Shown here: positions 27,300 through 37,497 of the stretch, in pieces
Numbering within the stretch: position 1 is the stretch's first letter
How the letters are laid out: each line of letters starts with the position of its first letter
Assembly: GCF_000423285.1 (NCBI RefSeq)
Contig: NZ_AUHR01000011.1
Location: forward strand, 1 to 64,000
Direction: 5' to 3'
DNA from: Laribacter hongkongensis DSM 14985
Lineage (GTDB): Bacteria > Pseudomonadota > Gammaproteobacteria > Burkholderiales > Aquaspirillaceae
DNA length: 64,000 nt
Notes under the pieces: generated by a model
What the model saw: only the letters and a program-made list of their open reading frames with translations
What the model was told of the DNA's origin: nothing
Database searches by the model: none
Position numbers and translations under genes: made by a program

Positions 27300-28391
27300 T
27301 CAATCACGCTCGAGGGACGCGACGAATGTGCCTGCATCGACAATTTGCAATGCCGGTTCTTCTATACGCATAAATCGCTTAACGGCTCGAGCAATCGAGA
27401 CAGCAGAGTTTGGATCGAACGTCTCATCAGGATTCAGTATGTCCCTGACATAGTCGAGCTCCCCCGCCAAGACCGCCAATCCAGCATTCCTCGCCTCGAT
27501 CAAGGGCAAACCGAAAGACTCTAAGGTCGACGGGTAGATCAGCGCACCGGAGCACTTGTAAAGATCGGCCACCCGGGACGTCGGCAACACCCCTTTGTTG
27601 TCGATGCGCAAGTGATAAAATTGCTTTTGGATATCAATCCATTCGCATAAATCGGAAAATTCCGCTATATCGATAGTCAGTGCAAGTGAAGGTCGGCACC
27701 CCTCCTGCGCCAACAGAATCCAGGCTTCGATTAGTCGGCGATGGTTCTTGTGGCACTCCCCGGATGCGACGTACATAAAGTCGTAGACGTCAGACGTCTC
27801 ATTGGTACTATCCGCTTTAGCCTGACAGGATTGGGATTCGTTACTCACGAAGGGCTGAATCCTTAAGCAAAGTCCGGGCTTCATTTTTATGGTCGAAAGA
27901 TGGCGTACCAATGAGTCCTTCATGCTGGGCGTTTGCACAACGAATTCATCCACTGTTCCAGCACGCATCCTGAACCAGGCACGCTCAACCGTCAGGCGCA
28001 TGCGATCCTTGATCGGCAGGCGCCCCAGTGAAACATCCTCAATCAGGTACCGGTTCTGCACGAACACAACGACACGCCCAACCACATTGAACAGGGGGGG
28101 AAGATTGCCGAAGCACAGGACTACATCGCCAGGTCTGGCCAAGGCTCGGAGCCAGCGTTCCGCAAGCAACCGACTTAGAATCGAGGGCTTCACCCTGATA
28201 ACAGTAGTGCTGGCAAGCTTAGTCGATAACAAAGGCATGCGCGCATCCAACAAGGCCGTCGTGCCGGGCTTCAACGGTAACTTCAGCAGGGCATTCAGCA
28301 GCGTTCGACCTCCTCCCTGGTGAACGTTGGTAGCATGGATCAAGAGCCTTTGCCCCAGTTTGTCTTCAGAACTTTTCATAAGCCACACCAA
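27300..28391 (-). CDS. GT4-type glycosyltransferase
   Basis: The 363-aa GT-B protein has an N-terminal TNVHQGGGRTLLNALL glycine-rich loop, a central YVASGECHKNHRRLIEAW segment and a C-terminal YPSTLESFGLPLIEARNAG nucleotide-sugar site. The donor and acceptor are unknown. An alternative ATG at 28379 is possible. It ends 23 bases from the IS5 element. Confidence 0.85.
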   Translation of the reverse strand: MVWLMKSSEDKLGQRLLIHATNVHQGGGRTLLNALLKLPLKPGTTALLDARMPLLSTKLASTTVIRVKPSILSRLLAERWLRALARPGDVVLCFGNLPPLFNVVGRVVVFVQNRYLIEDVSLGRLPIKDRMRLTVERAWFRMRAGTVDEFVVQTPSMKDSLVRHLSTIKMKPGLCLRIQPFVSNESQSCQAKADSTNETSDVYDFMYVASGECHKNHRRLIEAWILLAQEGCRPSLALTIDIAEFSDLCEWIDIQKQFYHLRIDNKGVLPTSRVADLYKCSGALIYPSTLESFGLPLIEARNAGLAVLAGELDYVRDILNPDETFDPNSAVSIARAVKRFMRIEEPALQIVDAGTFVASLERD

Positions 28392-28403
28392 GTGTGTAGA
28401 TTC

Positions 28404-29438
28404 CTATTTCCGCAGGATCCGCTTCATCTGCCTGAGGGGGAACTGTCCCCATCGGCGCAGTCCCGGGATATTCACGCAGGTCAAATACAACCCCAGCACG
28501 AGAACGCCAAAGCTTCTTTTGCTCTGCCAAGCCCCAGACAGCGTGGCGTAATTGAGGAAGCCCTTCATGAGCAATGCCGAACGGGAAAAGTCATCCATCA
28601 GGAACAGATTGGCGGCACGCATCACCGTGTCGCGGCGGACCAACTTCTGGTAGTTGTCGAGATCGGTAGGGCTCACATGCACGCGGACATGGTATTGCTC
28701 AAGATAATGGTCCATCACACGGAAGAAGTCGGCCCGTGCAGTCTGGAGACGCACCTTGGCAGAGTATTGGGCATCGCTCACCCGATACTTCATGAGCTTG
28801 CCGGGCAGCAATCCCAGTCCAGACCGACGGGCGATCCGCAACCAAATATCCAAGTCAGCCGACGATCCAAACAGCTCTCCACGCCAGCCTTGGATGTCAT
28901 TCTTGTAGACCGAGGTCCGGACCATGGCACTGGGGCAGATAAGGAAATTCGAGTGGCGCAGCAGCGCACTGAACAGTTCAGGGAAGGTAACAGTCCGCGC
29001 GCCGTGCGTTCTCAGCTCGGCCGGGAAGCTGATGGCGCCACACTCGCGGCCCCGCCCGTCAACCACCATGGCCTCGGTAAGCACACCACCAGCCTCGGGA
29101 TGGCGCTCCAAGAATTCCACCTGCTGCGCGACCATCTGCGCTGTATACAGATCATCAGCGTGGTATATCGCGGTGTAAAAGCCACTGGCGAGTGCGATGC
29201 AGCGGTTGAAGTTCCCTTCCGCACCGATGTTCGTGGCGTTCTGGTGAATCGTGATACGGGGATCATCAAAGCGACAGGCCACCTCGACAGTGTTGTCGGT
29301 GGAGGCATTGTCGACCACCAGAATTTCAAGCCGAAGGTAGCTTTGCCCGACGATAGAGGCCAGCGTCTGCGCCAGCGTTGCTTCCGAGTTGTAGGTCGGA
29401 ATGCAGATCGAGACCAGCGGAGCAATGTTCTCAGACAT
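28404..29438 (-). CDS. GT2 glycosyltransferase
   Basis: From ATG 29438 (MSENIAPLVSICIPTYNSEAT) the GT-A protein is 344 aa. It has the nucleotide-binding VVDNASTDNT and the YHADDLY (DxD-type) motif. Upstream codons of the frame overlap the fucosyltransferase gene and are not coding. It overlaps that gene by 8 bases. Confidence 0.88.
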   Translation of the reverse strand: MSENIAPLVSICIPTYNSEATLAQTLASIVGQSYLRLEILVVDNASTDNTVEVACRFDDPRITIHQNATNIGAEGNFNRCIALASGFYTAIYHADDLYTAQMVAQQVEFLERHPEAGGVLTEAMVVDGRGRECGAISFPAELRTHGARTVTFPELFSALLRHSNFLICPSAMVRTSVYKNDIQGWRGELFGSSADLDIWLRIARRSGLGLLPGKLMKYRVSDAQYSAKVRLQTARADFFRVMDHYLEQYHVRVHVSPTDLDNYQKLVRRDTVMRAANLFLMDDFSRSALLMKGFLNYATLSGAWQSKRSFGVLVLGLYLTCVNIPGLRRWGQFPLRQMKRILRK

Positions 29439-30474
29439 CGCATTCCCGAACCAAGTTCTCCAGCGAATCGACAAAGGGCCTCGCACTTTCACTCTCCAGG
29501 AACTGGCGACCAGCCTCCCGCATCGCATTGATGCGGGACTGCGGAAGCTCGCGCACCTGCGCCCACATGTCATGCCACGACCTGTATTTCCTGCAATCGA
29601 TATAGACATCCTCTGGCACGTAGCGCTCGATATCCGGCGCGCCAAGATAGAGCGGAATGGTTCCTGCGTACAGGCAATCGAACAGCTTTTCCGTGATATA
29701 GCCGTTCATCGCCATGTTTTCGAAGCAGAGGCAGAACTTGTAGCGCTGCAGCATTTCAAATTTGGAGGCGCAAGCCCCCTTGTAGATCGACATCAAGATG
29801 CGACGGTTGCGCCAATAGGGCAGCCACAGAGCCTCCCGCGACCACCAGCGCTCCCACCCCCGGCCATACAAGTCCACGACGCCAGCTGACGCAAGTGCCG
29901 CCATCGCCTCTATTCGCGTGCTGTATTGCTCCGCGCGAAACGACTGCGGCTTGTGACTACCGTTAATGACCACGATCCTGTGGGCCCGGTCACGCTGGCT
30001 CCAGCAGGACTCCAGCACCTTGTCATAGGGTAGTGGCCAGTACAGCCGCCTGAGTTTGTCACGCTGCACGCCAGCCATGTCATAGCCATCGCCATCGACA
30101 TTGTGTACATAGACCCGCTCGAAGGCGTCTGTCAGTTCAGGCAGCATCCGGTAGAGATGCGGCGCGACGACGGGAGGCTCCATGATCACGAAGGCTTTGA
30201 GCTTGGCCCGGCCCTCCGAAGCAATCTGACGGAAGTTGTCAGGAATACCAAGCGATATATACGCGCTGGCTCCTTCTGCCCCTGCGTCTACGGTCGACAG
30301 CTGATCCGCTGTATGGATGGACTTGCCCCTGCCGCGCAGGTCTTCCCGTAGCCGATGGAACGGCAGCAACTGGTCGTCGCGATTGAGCAGCGGATCGCTA
30401 AGGTCAAAAAGCCTGTCCTGATTGAAGACAGGATAGGAGGGATCGATATAGATGTTACCGCTGGGACGATTCAT
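29431..30474 (-). CDS. GT10 alpha-fucosyltransferase-like
   Basis: The 347-aa protein carries the GT10 signature YKFCLCFENM followed by NGYITEKLFDCLYAGTIPL and YLGAPDIERYVPEDVYID, as in bacterial alpha-1,3/1,4-fucosyltransferases. GDP-L-fucose for it would come from manC, gmd and fcl in the same locus. The family call rests on the signature; the linkage is not known. Confidence 0.9.
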   Translation of the reverse strand: MNRPSGNIYIDPSYPVFNQDRLFDLSDPLLNRDDQLLPFHRLREDLRGRGKSIHTADQLSTVDAGAEGASAYISLGIPDNFRQIASEGRAKLKAFVIMEPPVVAPHLYRMLPELTDAFERVYVHNVDGDGYDMAGVQRDKLRRLYWPLPYDKVLESCWSQRDRAHRIVVINGSHKPQSFRAEQYSTRIEAMAALASAGVVDLYGRGWERWWSREALWLPYWRNRRILMSIYKGACASKFEMLQRYKFCLCFENMAMNGYITEKLFDCLYAGTIPLYLGAPDIERYVPEDVYIDCRKYRSWHDMWAQVRELPQSRINAMREAGRQFLESESARPFVDSLENLVRECDV

Positions 30475-30510
30475 GGTAGCTTCTTCAGGTCTGGTCGGGG
30501 CCGAGCGATC

Positions 30511-31437
30511 TCAGGCCAGCATCCCGCGCACGGCCTCAAGGACCCCCTCCAGCGAGGTGAGTTCCGGCCGGTAGCCCAAGCGGCTGGCGCGGCGGTTTAG
30601 CGAGTAATAGCAGGGCTTGAGACCGGTGGCGTTGATTTCCGTCCGGGTGGGCGATACTTCATAACGCAGGCCGAATGCCTCCTGCAAGGCCTGCAGCAAT
30701 TCCGCTTTCTCGATCGGCGCCTTGCTGTAGCAGTCGATGACATCGTTAACCGGCGGCGCGGCCAGGACCGCATCGATCAGGGCGCAGAAATCCCGGGCAT
30801 GGAGATAGTCGCGCACGGTCCTGTCAGCGGACGTCATGAGCACCGTCCGGTCCCGGATCGCCCGGATGGCATCCGTGACCAGAAAGCGCGCGGACAGGTC
30901 CTGGGTCTCGCTGATGTAATTGAAAATTCGGATGTCCATGATCGGCAGCCCAGAATGGGCGCGGTGCCTGCATTCCGCATAGGCCTTGGCCATGCCGTAC
31001 CAGTCCTTTTTTTCCAAGGCGTTGAGAGGAAAGATGGCGGAACTTTCCTCTTCCGCGGGCGTCTCGAAACGGCTGCCATAGGCGGCGCCGCTGCTCATGA
31101 ACACGTAGCGGCAGCAAGGATGGCGCTGCAGGTAATCCAGCGCGAGGCTGTCGAACCGATGCGTCAACTCCAGGATGTCCGGGCCCATGGACAAGGCCTT
31201 GGCAGGATCGCCGACGCCGACGAAATTGATCGCCGCGAAGTATGCGTCGTCCGCGCCAAAATCCTGATAGGACCTCACCCGGACCTGGCCGGCGATGCCT
31301 CGCTGCTCAAGCCAAGCAAGCATCTCCTGGGGGCGGCGGACAAATAGGTGGAGTTCGATGCCGGCCTGCCGGCCGTGCCAGAGGATGAGGTCCCCTGCAA
31401 TTCGGCTCGAAGCCCCCAGGATGGCGATGCGCCTCAT
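30511..31437 (-). CDS. NAD-dependent epimerase/dehydratase
   Basis: The 308-aa extended SDR starts MRRIAILGASSRIAGDLILW and has SSGAAYGS and WYGMAKAYAE (Tyr-X3-Lys). It overlaps the split-transketolase gene by 4 bases and probably reduces or epimerises the C4-keto product of the CDP-dideoxysugar pathway. The specific substrate is not known. Confidence 0.78.
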   Translation of the reverse strand: MRRIAILGASSRIAGDLILWHGRQAGIELHLFVRRPQEMLAWLEQRGIAGQVRVRSYQDFGADDAYFAAINFVGVGDPAKALSMGPDILELTHRFDSLALDYLQRHPCCRYVFMSSGAAYGSRFETPAEEESSAIFPLNALEKKDWYGMAKAYAECRHRAHSGLPIMDIRIFNYISETQDLSARFLVTDAIRAIRDRTVLMTSADRTVRDYLHARDFCALIDAVLAAPPVNDVIDCYSKAPIEKAELLQALQEAFGLRYEVSPTRTEINATGLKPCYYSLNRRASRLGYRPELTSLEGVLEAVRGMLA

Positions 31438-32351
31438 CGGGAAGGCTTCATGAACTGCCCGATGCTCTCGGTGACGGCTCTCGCGTCCAGCCCATGCTCC
31501 TGCAACAGGTAGTCATAGGTTCCGCAGGCCTTCGAGTAGCGGTCCCGGACGCCAATCCGCAACACCCGGGTGGGTGCATGCTCGGCGACCAGTTCGGTGA
31601 CGAGGGAGCCGAAGCCCGCATGGATCGAGTGCTCCTCAAGGCATACGATCATCCGGGCCTGGCGGGCGATTTCGACGACCCGGGCCTCGTCAATCGGCTT
31701 GATAAAGGGTGCGCTCCAAACCGCCGCTTCGGGATAAGCGCGCTCGGCGATGTCGATGGCTGTGCGCACCATGGAACCCGTGGCGAGAAAGACCAGTTCC
31801 GGCCCGCCTTGGCGAACCTGCAACACGTCGCCAATATTGGCCGTAACCGGGCCGGCGTGAACATCGCCCCGATCCGCCTTGCCGATCCGCAGGTAGGTGG
31901 TGGTTGTGGCTTGGGCGCTCAACTCGAGACAGAGGGTCAGCTCGTGGCGATCGGCCGGGGAATACACATAAAGATTGGCCAGTGCACGGGTGGCGGCGAT
32001 GTCCTCGGTCGATTGGTGGCTGGTTCCCAGATGGCTGTAGACAAAGCCGGCGCCGTCGCCGATCAGGACGACGGGCAGGCTGTCGTGAGCAAGGTCGATC
32101 TTGATCTGCTCCAATACCCGGATCGGCACGAAGGCACTCAAGCCATAGACATAGGGCCTGAAGCCGGCACGGGCCAGCCCAGCAGCGACGCCAATCATGT
32201 TCTGTTCGGCGATGCCGGCATTGATGTACTGATTCGGGCAAGCCTTGCGGAACTCGTCGAATAGCGCATACCCATGGTCACCGGTCAGCAGCAAAACGCG
32301 CGAGTCGGCCCGTGCGATATCGGCCAGCGTCTTCGAAAAGGCAGCTCTCAT
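31434..32351 (-). CDS. transketolase-like protein, C-terminal (pyrimidine-binding) subunit
   Basis: From ATG 32351 the protein is about 305 aa. It has LLTGDHGYALFDEFRKA, YINAGIAEQNMIGVAAGLA (catalytic Glu of the PYR domain), GTSHQSTEDIAATRAL and a C-terminal transketolase domain. A complete transketolase would combine it with the next protein; here they are separate genes overlapping by 4 bases. Split transketolases occur in cell-surface loci, where they may transfer a two-carbon unit to a ketosugar. Confidence 0.85.
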   Translation of the reverse strand: MRAAFSKTLADIARADSRVLLLTGDHGYALFDEFRKACPNQYINAGIAEQNMIGVAAGLARAGFRPYVYGLSAFVPIRVLEQIKIDLAHDSLPVVLIGDGAGFVYSHLGTSHQSTEDIAATRALANLYVYSPADRHELTLCLELSAQATTTTYLRIGKADRGDVHAGPVTANIGDVLQVRQGGPELVFLATGSMVRTAIDIAERAYPEAAVWSAPFIKPIDEARVVEIARQARMIVCLEEHSIHAGFGSLVTELVAEHAPTRVLRIGVRDRYSKACGTYDYLLQEHGLDARAVTESIGQFMKPSR

Positions 32352-33169
32352 CGCGTCTCTTCCGCCAGACATGCCAGGGCCTGCTGATAGGTCTCAGCCG
32401 TCAGCCGCGTGTAATGCCACCTGTTGTCGTTCTCCATGAACGGCACGCCCTTTCCCTTGACCGTTCGCGCGATGATTGCCTTGGGCGCTGAGCTCCCGCT
32501 GCATTCCAAGGCCGTGATGGCCTTATCGAGGGCATGCTCGTCATGGCCGTCAACCGTGACCGTCTCGAAGCCGAAGGCCTCGAATTTTCGCGCCAAGGGG
32601 TCGAGTGCCAGCACCTCGCTGGTTCTGCCCATGGCCTGGAAGCCATTCTCGTCCACGATCACCATGAAATCCTTCAGGGCATGATGGGCAGCGAAAAGCG
32701 CGCCTTCCCAGACAGCTCCCTCATTGACTTCCCCATCCCCGACGACGACGAAAGTTTTCTGGCCGCTGTTGCGGCGTTTGGCAGCCAGGGCTAGGCCGAC
32801 TCCGACCGAAAAGCCATGCCCGAGGGAGCCCGACGTCACCTCCAAGCCTGGAATCCGGGAATCGGACAACCCCTTGAGCGAACTGCCATCAGAGAAATAT
32901 CCCTGTATCGCCTCATCATTCAGCCACCCCAGCTCGCGCATGCATGCGTACTGAGCCATAACGCCATGGCCCTTGCTCAGCACGAGATAATCGCGACCCG
33001 CGGCCTCGGGATCGTTACCCGGATAGCGAAGACGCCCGCGGTAAAGCACCGCCATGATTTCGATGATGGAAAAAGCGCAGCCAATATGCACGGTGGCTCC
33101 GGAAAATGCCATCTGGAGCACGGTGCGGCGCAATTGCCGCGGGTCAAAACGGAAAGTGCCAGAATTCAC
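32348..33169 (-). CDS. transketolase-like protein, N-terminal (ThDP-binding) subunit
   Basis: The 273-aa protein has the ThDP/Mg motif GDGEVNEGAVWEGALFAAHH, SKGHGVMAQYA and SGSLGHGFSVGVGLALA. It is half the length of a housekeeping transketolase and pairs with the following gene. It starts 10 bases after the rfbH stop, so it is translated with the CDP-dideoxysugar genes. Confidence 0.88.
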   Translation of the reverse strand: MNSGTFRFDPRQLRRTVLQMAFSGATVHIGCAFSIIEIMAVLYRGRLRYPGNDPEAAGRDYLVLSKGHGVMAQYACMRELGWLNDEAIQGYFSDGSSLKGLSDSRIPGLEVTSGSLGHGFSVGVGLALAAKRRNSGQKTFVVVGDGEVNEGAVWEGALFAAHHALKDFMVIVDENGFQAMGRTSEVLALDPLARKFEAFGFETVTVDGHDEHALDKAITALECSGSSAPKAIIARTVKGKGVPFMENDNRWHYTRLTAETYQQALACLAEETR

Positions 33170-33178
33170 CGCTCCACC

Positions 33179-34501
33179 TTAAAAAGCAACGCCGAGGAAG
33201 GCTTCGATCCGGCTCGCGGAATAATCGAGCATCTCCTCGCTCAGGCTGGGCTGCACTCCAATCCAGAATGTCTTGTTCATGACGACGTCGGTGTTGGTTA
33301 GCTCGCCGCTGATTCGGAAATTACGCCCCTGCATGTAGGGTTGTCGCATCAGGTTGCCGGCGAACAACAAGCGGGTGCCCACATGGAACTGATTCAAGTA
33401 GTCGAGCAAGTCGCCCCGCGTGGTCGGTGCATTGTCGCGCAGGGTAATGGGGAAACCGAACCAGGAGGGCTCGGACCTAGCTGTCGCCTCGGGCAGGATC
33501 ACGAACTCTTCGCACGATGCGAGGCGGTTTTTCAGGAAAGCGAAATTGTCCTTGCGGCGCCGAATGAAACCATCGGCCTTGGCTAGCTGCGCCAAGCCGC
33601 ACGCGGCTTGCATATCCGTGATTTTCAGGTTGTAGCCAAGGTGGGAGTAGGTGTACTTGTGGTCGTACCCTTCCGGCAGGTCCCCCAGCTTCCAGCAGAA
33701 CCGACGCCCGCAGGTGTTGTCCTTGCCGGGCGGGCAATAGCAGTCCCTGCCCCAGTCGCGGAAACTTTCAGCGATCTGCCGCAGTTCGCTGTTATTGGTG
33801 AACACTGCCCCGCCCTCGCCCATCGTGATGTGATGCGCAGGATAAAAGCTCAAGGTACCGATGTCGCCGAATGTGCCCACCATGCAGCCGTCGTAGGTGG
33901 ATCCCAGCGCATCGCAGCAATCCTCGATCAGCCAGAGATTATACTTTTTGCAGAGGGCCGTAACCGCGTAGAGGTTGTAGGGGTTGCCCAGGGTATGGGC
34001 CAACATGATGGCCTTGGTCCTGGGGCTGATGGCCGCTTCGATCTTTTCCGGGTCGATGTTGTAGGTGCCGAGTTCTACGTCGACAAATACGGGAACCGCC
34101 CCAAACTGCAGGATGGGATTCACCGTCGTGGGGAAGCCGGCTGCCACGCCGATGACCTCATCGCCCGGCTTGATGGCACGGTTGCCCAGTTTGGAGCTGG
34201 TCAGGGTGCTGAAGGCCACCAGATTGGCAGATGACCCCGAATTGACGGTGAGGAGGTGCTTCACCCCGATAAACTTGGCCAACTTTTGCTCGAATTCATC
34301 ATTGAAGCGCCCGGTCGTCAGCCAGCCATCAAGGGACGCCTCAACCATCAGTTTCAACTCTTCTGCGCCAATCGCCTTGCCCGATGGGGGCACGGTGCTG
34401 GTTCCCGGCTTGAACTGTTGCTGGGCCAAGGCGATCTCAGCGTACTGCTCAACCAGTTGGGCGATCTGGGCGCGGATGGCGCTTGTCTGTTCGTTCTGCA
34501 T
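33179..34501 (-). CDS. rfbH: CDP-4-keto-6-deoxy-D-glucose 3-dehydrase (E1)
   Basis: The 440-aa DegT-fold protein uses PMP and a [2Fe-2S] cluster to remove the C3 hydroxyl. The usual PLP lysine is replaced by His224 ([14 protein letters not shown]). The cluster motif C196-X57-C254-X1-C256-X7-C264 matches E1 exactly. Its reductase partner (E3, rfbI/ascD) is not found in the locus. It abuts rfbG. Confidence 0.95.
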   Translation of the reverse strand: MQNEQTSAIRAQIAQLVEQYAEIALAQQQFKPGTSTVPPSGKAIGAEELKLMVEASLDGWLTTGRFNDEFEQKLAKFIGVKHLLTVNSGSSANLVAFSTLTSSKLGNRAIKPGDEVIGVAAGFPTTVNPILQFGAVPVFVDVELGTYNIDPEKIEAAISPRTKAIMLAHTLGNPYNLYAVTALCKKYNLWLIEDCCDALGSTYDGCMVGTFGDIGTLSFYPAHHITMGEGGAVFTNNSELRQIAESFRDWGRDCYCPPGKDNTCGRRFCWKLGDLPEGYDHKYTYSHLGYNLKITDMQAACGLAQLAKADGFIRRRKDNFAFLKNRLASCEEFVILPEATARSEPSWFGFPITLRDNAPTTRGDLLDYLNQFHVGTRLLFAGNLMRQPYMQGRNFRISGELTNTDVVMNKTFWIGVQPSLSEEMLDYSASRIEAFLGVAF

Positions 34502-35580
34502 TATGAAATTTGGGTCAGTTTTTGATAGGCGGTGATCTGTTGCTCGGTCAGCGTGCGGACATTCGTTCCCGCTTGCCGCTGCCGAGACCAGTCGACCACC
34601 AAGTTTAATGCATCGTTCAACCTAAGCTGGGGGTACCAACCCAGCATGTCCCGCGCTTTGGAAATATCAAGTTTGAGATGGGCCGCTTCATGCTGCTGCT
34701 CGCCCTCTTCCACATGCCATTGGTTATCCTCCCCCCAGCGTGTGGCCATTTGTTCGACGATCCAGCGCACCGGTCTGGTATCTTCGCCATTCGGTCCGAA
34801 GTTCCAGCCTCCAGCGTAGACAGGGCCCTCGCGAACGAGCTTTTCAGCCAGCATCAGATAGCCCCGCAGGGGCTCCAGCACATGCTGCCAAGGCCTCACA
34901 GCGCGGGGATTGCGGATGCATACGGATTTGCCCTGCTCGAAGGCAGCCACGATATCGGGAATCAAACGATCCTTAGCCCAGTCTCCTCCACCGATGACAT
35001 TCCCGGCACGGGCAGAGGCTAGCGCGACACCATGCCGGGCATAGTCACGGGCATTGAAAAACGAAGACTGATAGGCCGAGCTCACCAACTCCGCGCAAGC
35101 CTTGCTGTTGCTGTAGGGATCATATCCCCCCATGGTGTCGTTCTCGCGATATCCCCAGACCCACTCGTGGTTTTCATAGCACTTGTCAGTCGTGATAATG
35201 ACCACGGCCTTCACGGTGGGTGTGACGCGTGCCGCCTCAAGCAAATGAACCGTGCCCATCACATTGGTTGCATAGGTCTCTACCGGATTTTGGTAGGAAT
35301 ACCGTACCAAGGGCTGGGCGGCCATGTGGATAACGATTTCCGGCCTAGCTGCCTGCATGGAACGGGTTAGAGCATCCAAGTCGCGGACGTCTCCTTGGAT
35401 CGATGCCATCCCTTCGGCGACTCCAGCTCGCTCGAAAAGGCTTGGGCTCGTCGGCGGCTTCAAGGCATAGCCGGTCAGCCCGGCGCCAAGGCTTTGCAGC
35501 CACAGCGACAACCAGCTACCCTTGAAGCCGGTGTGCCCCGTAATGAATACGTCCCTGCCACGCCAGAAATCTGGTGTCAT
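34501..35580 (-). CDS. rfbG: CDP-glucose 4,6-dehydratase
   Basis: From ATG 35580 the SDR is 359 aa: [48 protein letters not shown] and [14 protein letters not shown]. It converts CDP-glucose to CDP-4-keto-6-deoxyglucose. It overlaps rfbF by 4 bases and abuts rfbH. Confidence 0.94.
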   Translation of the reverse strand: MTPDFWRGRDVFITGHTGFKGSWLSLWLQSLGAGLTGYALKPPTSPSLFERAGVAEGMASIQGDVRDLDALTRSMQAARPEIVIHMAAQPLVRYSYQNPVETYATNVMGTVHLLEAARVTPTVKAVVIITTDKCYENHEWVWGYRENDTMGGYDPYSNSKACAELVSSAYQSSFFNARDYARHGVALASARAGNVIGGGDWAKDRLIPDIVAAFEQGKSVCIRNPRAVRPWQHVLEPLRGYLMLAEKLVREGPVYAGGWNFGPNGEDTRPVRWIVEQMATRWGEDNQWHVEEGEQQHEAAHLKLDISKARDMLGWYPQLRLNDALNLVVDWSRQRQAGTNVRTLTEQQITAYQKLTQIS

Positions 35581-36350
35581 GACCAGACCCTCCAAGGAGC
35601 TTTACCGCTCGTCCAAAGTTCTTCTAGGTGATTTTTGTCCCGCAGGGTATCCATTGGCTGCCAAAAACCTTCATGGCGCCATACGTTAAGCTGTTCTTCC
35701 CGCGCCAATCGCTCCAGCGGGCTCTGCTCCCATATCGTTTGATCGTTGTCGATGTAGTCGATAACTTTGGGCGAAAGCACGAAAAACCCGGCATTGATCC
35801 ACGCACCGTCGCCATGCGGCTTCTCCTGAAACCGGCGTACGCGGTGACCTTCTAGCTCAACGGTACCGAACCGTCCCGGCGGTTGCGTTGCAGTCAATGT
35901 CGCAAGCAGTCCTTCATGACGGTGATGTGCGATTAGTGCGCTGATATCAATGTCACCCACACCATCGCCATAGGTGAAACAAAACGCATCATCATTGTCG
36001 AGATAAGCCCTGACACGCTTCAAGCGACCACCTGTCATCGTCGATTCACCCGTATCAACCAGTGTCACTCGCCATGGCTCGGAGTTGTTGTTGTGCACCT
36101 GCACCTGGTTTTTTTCAAGGTCGAAAGTAACATCCGACATGTGCAGAAAATAATTGGCAAAGTATTCCTTAATCACGTAGCCCTTATAGCCACAGCATAC
36201 GACAAAATCATTCACACCATGGGCTGAATACGTTTTAAGGATATGCCAGAGGATTGGCTTTCCGCCCACCTCGACCATGGGCTTGGGCTTGGTGCTCGAT
36301 TCTTCTGCGATTCGAGTACCAAGGCCGCCTGCCAGAATCACTGCTTTCAT
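35577..36350 (-). CDS. rfbF: glucose-1-phosphate cytidylyltransferase
   Basis: From ATG 36350 ([18 protein letters not shown]) the protein is 257 aa. It carries the nucleotidyltransferase motif, [19 protein letters not shown], and [12 protein letters not shown] with catalytic Asp. It makes CDP-glucose, the first step of the pathway. The frame extends to 36383 without support. Confidence 0.94.
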   Translation of the reverse strand: MKAVILAGGLGTRIAEESSTKPKPMVEVGGKPILWHILKTYSAHGVNDFVVCCGYKGYVIKEYFANYFLHMSDVTFDLEKNQVQVHNNNSEPWRVTLVDTGESTMTGGRLKRVRAYLDNDDAFCFTYGDGVGDIDISALIAHHRHEGLLATLTATQPPGRFGTVELEGHRVRRFQEKPHGDGAWINAGFFVLSPKVIDYIDNDQTIWEQSPLERLAREEQLNVWRHEGFWQPMDTLRDKNHLEELWTSGKAPWRVWS

Positions 36351-36367
36351 CTTGTCGGATCCGTAAG

Positions 36368-37468
36368 TTAGTAAACGCGGCACGGCTTGGCCAGCAGCTC
36401 GTTGATCTTCAGGAACTCATTATTCCGCCTAATCTGGTCTGCGTTGCGGTAAGGCGCAAATGGGCTGATTGCAAGCACTGCGTTGATGCTACCCGCAACG
36501 TTCAGCAAGAATGAAGACGGCTCCGCAATAATGTGGTCATAGCGACAATATTTAAGGAGACACTCTCCCGGAAGCAGGCGATACGCCTTCGGCAGATAAT
36601 CGGCGACAAACCGCACCGAACACCCCAATCTGGAAAACCCGTCAGCCAGCAGGATACGTTCCTCGGCCACCAAGGGAAGATAGGATTTGTGTTCCTTAAT
36701 CCAGAGCGTGACCTCCTGCAACCCGTGCTCTTGCATCAGCATTTCCACTGCCGCCAGATGCGGCTGCAGATACTTGGTAATATTCGAGTGGTTGTTGTCC
36801 CCTGGCTCGGGTTCATCGCCAGCCAATAACAACATGACGTTCCTGTTCGTGCCATCCAGCTCCCGGCTCAATTCAGCGAGCATGCTCTCAACAGCCTTCG
36901 AGGAGAAATCATTGAAATCCAGATACTGGAAATCCTTCTGGGAAGCGAAGTTCAGTAAGGAATAGACGGGGAAGTCTCCGATCTCGATTTTGTAGAGCTC
37001 CCGCCCAAGAATCCGCTTCGCCAGATTTTTGAAGCCTGACTTCAAAGGGTTTGTTTGAGGAAACAGCATGCTCACGAAATCGCTCGGAGAATGGTAAATG
37101 TGATTGACTTTGGCAAAACGTTTTAAGGCTAGGGCGACCGGATTGGTCAAGCAGTTCCCGAAATACACGGTTCCCCGGGGATGCTGTTTGATCAGGGGCG
37201 CCAAGGCTTGGCGGACGGCCGGCAGCAGATCATTTTTCTCACCACCCCAGAAGCGGGCAGAATCGATCTCAATGACGTTTTCGGATGCGATGTTCAGACC
37301 GTCGAGCAAGGCCTTCGACACCCGGAGATACTCATCTATATCCTTGCATGCAGGATCCAAGGCATAAATGAGGTAAACACTTTCACTCTGCCCGGCAAGA
37401 AAGGACGCCATCAGGGCATTTAACGGGCAATCTATGACGAAGCATATACGGGGTATTTTGACTGCCAT
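36368..37468 (-). CDS. polysialyltransferase-fold glycosyltransferase-like protein (1)
   Basis: About 366 aa from ATG 37468, which is preceded by AGGAAAG; a frame to 37501 would overlap the next gene. Features suggest the GT52/POLYST GT-B group: a KEHKSYLP segment where that family has K-x-H-P, and [13 protein letters not shown] matching its SS motif. The loss of the canonical HP proline means the family assignment is tentative. It is related to the following protein. Confidence 0.55.
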   Translation of the reverse strand: MAVKIPRICFVIDCPLNALMASFLAGQSESVYLIYALDPACKDIDEYLRVSKALLDGLNIASENVIEIDSARFWGGEKNDLLPAVRQALAPLIKQHPRGTVYFGNCLTNPVALALKRFAKVNHIYHSPSDFVSMLFPQTNPLKSGFKNLAKRILGRELYKIEIGDFPVYSLLNFASQKDFQYLDFNDFSSKAVESMLAELSRELDGTNRNVMLLLAGDEPEPGDNNHSNITKYLQPHLAAVEMLMQEHGLQEVTLWIKEHKSYLPLVAEERILLADGFSRLGCSVRFVADYLPKAYRLLPGECLLKYCRYDHIIAEPSSFLLNVAGSINAVLAISPFAPYRNADQIRRNNEFLKINELLAKPCRVY

Positions 37469-37497
37469 TGCGCTTCTTTCCTGTCCTTTGCTTGCCA

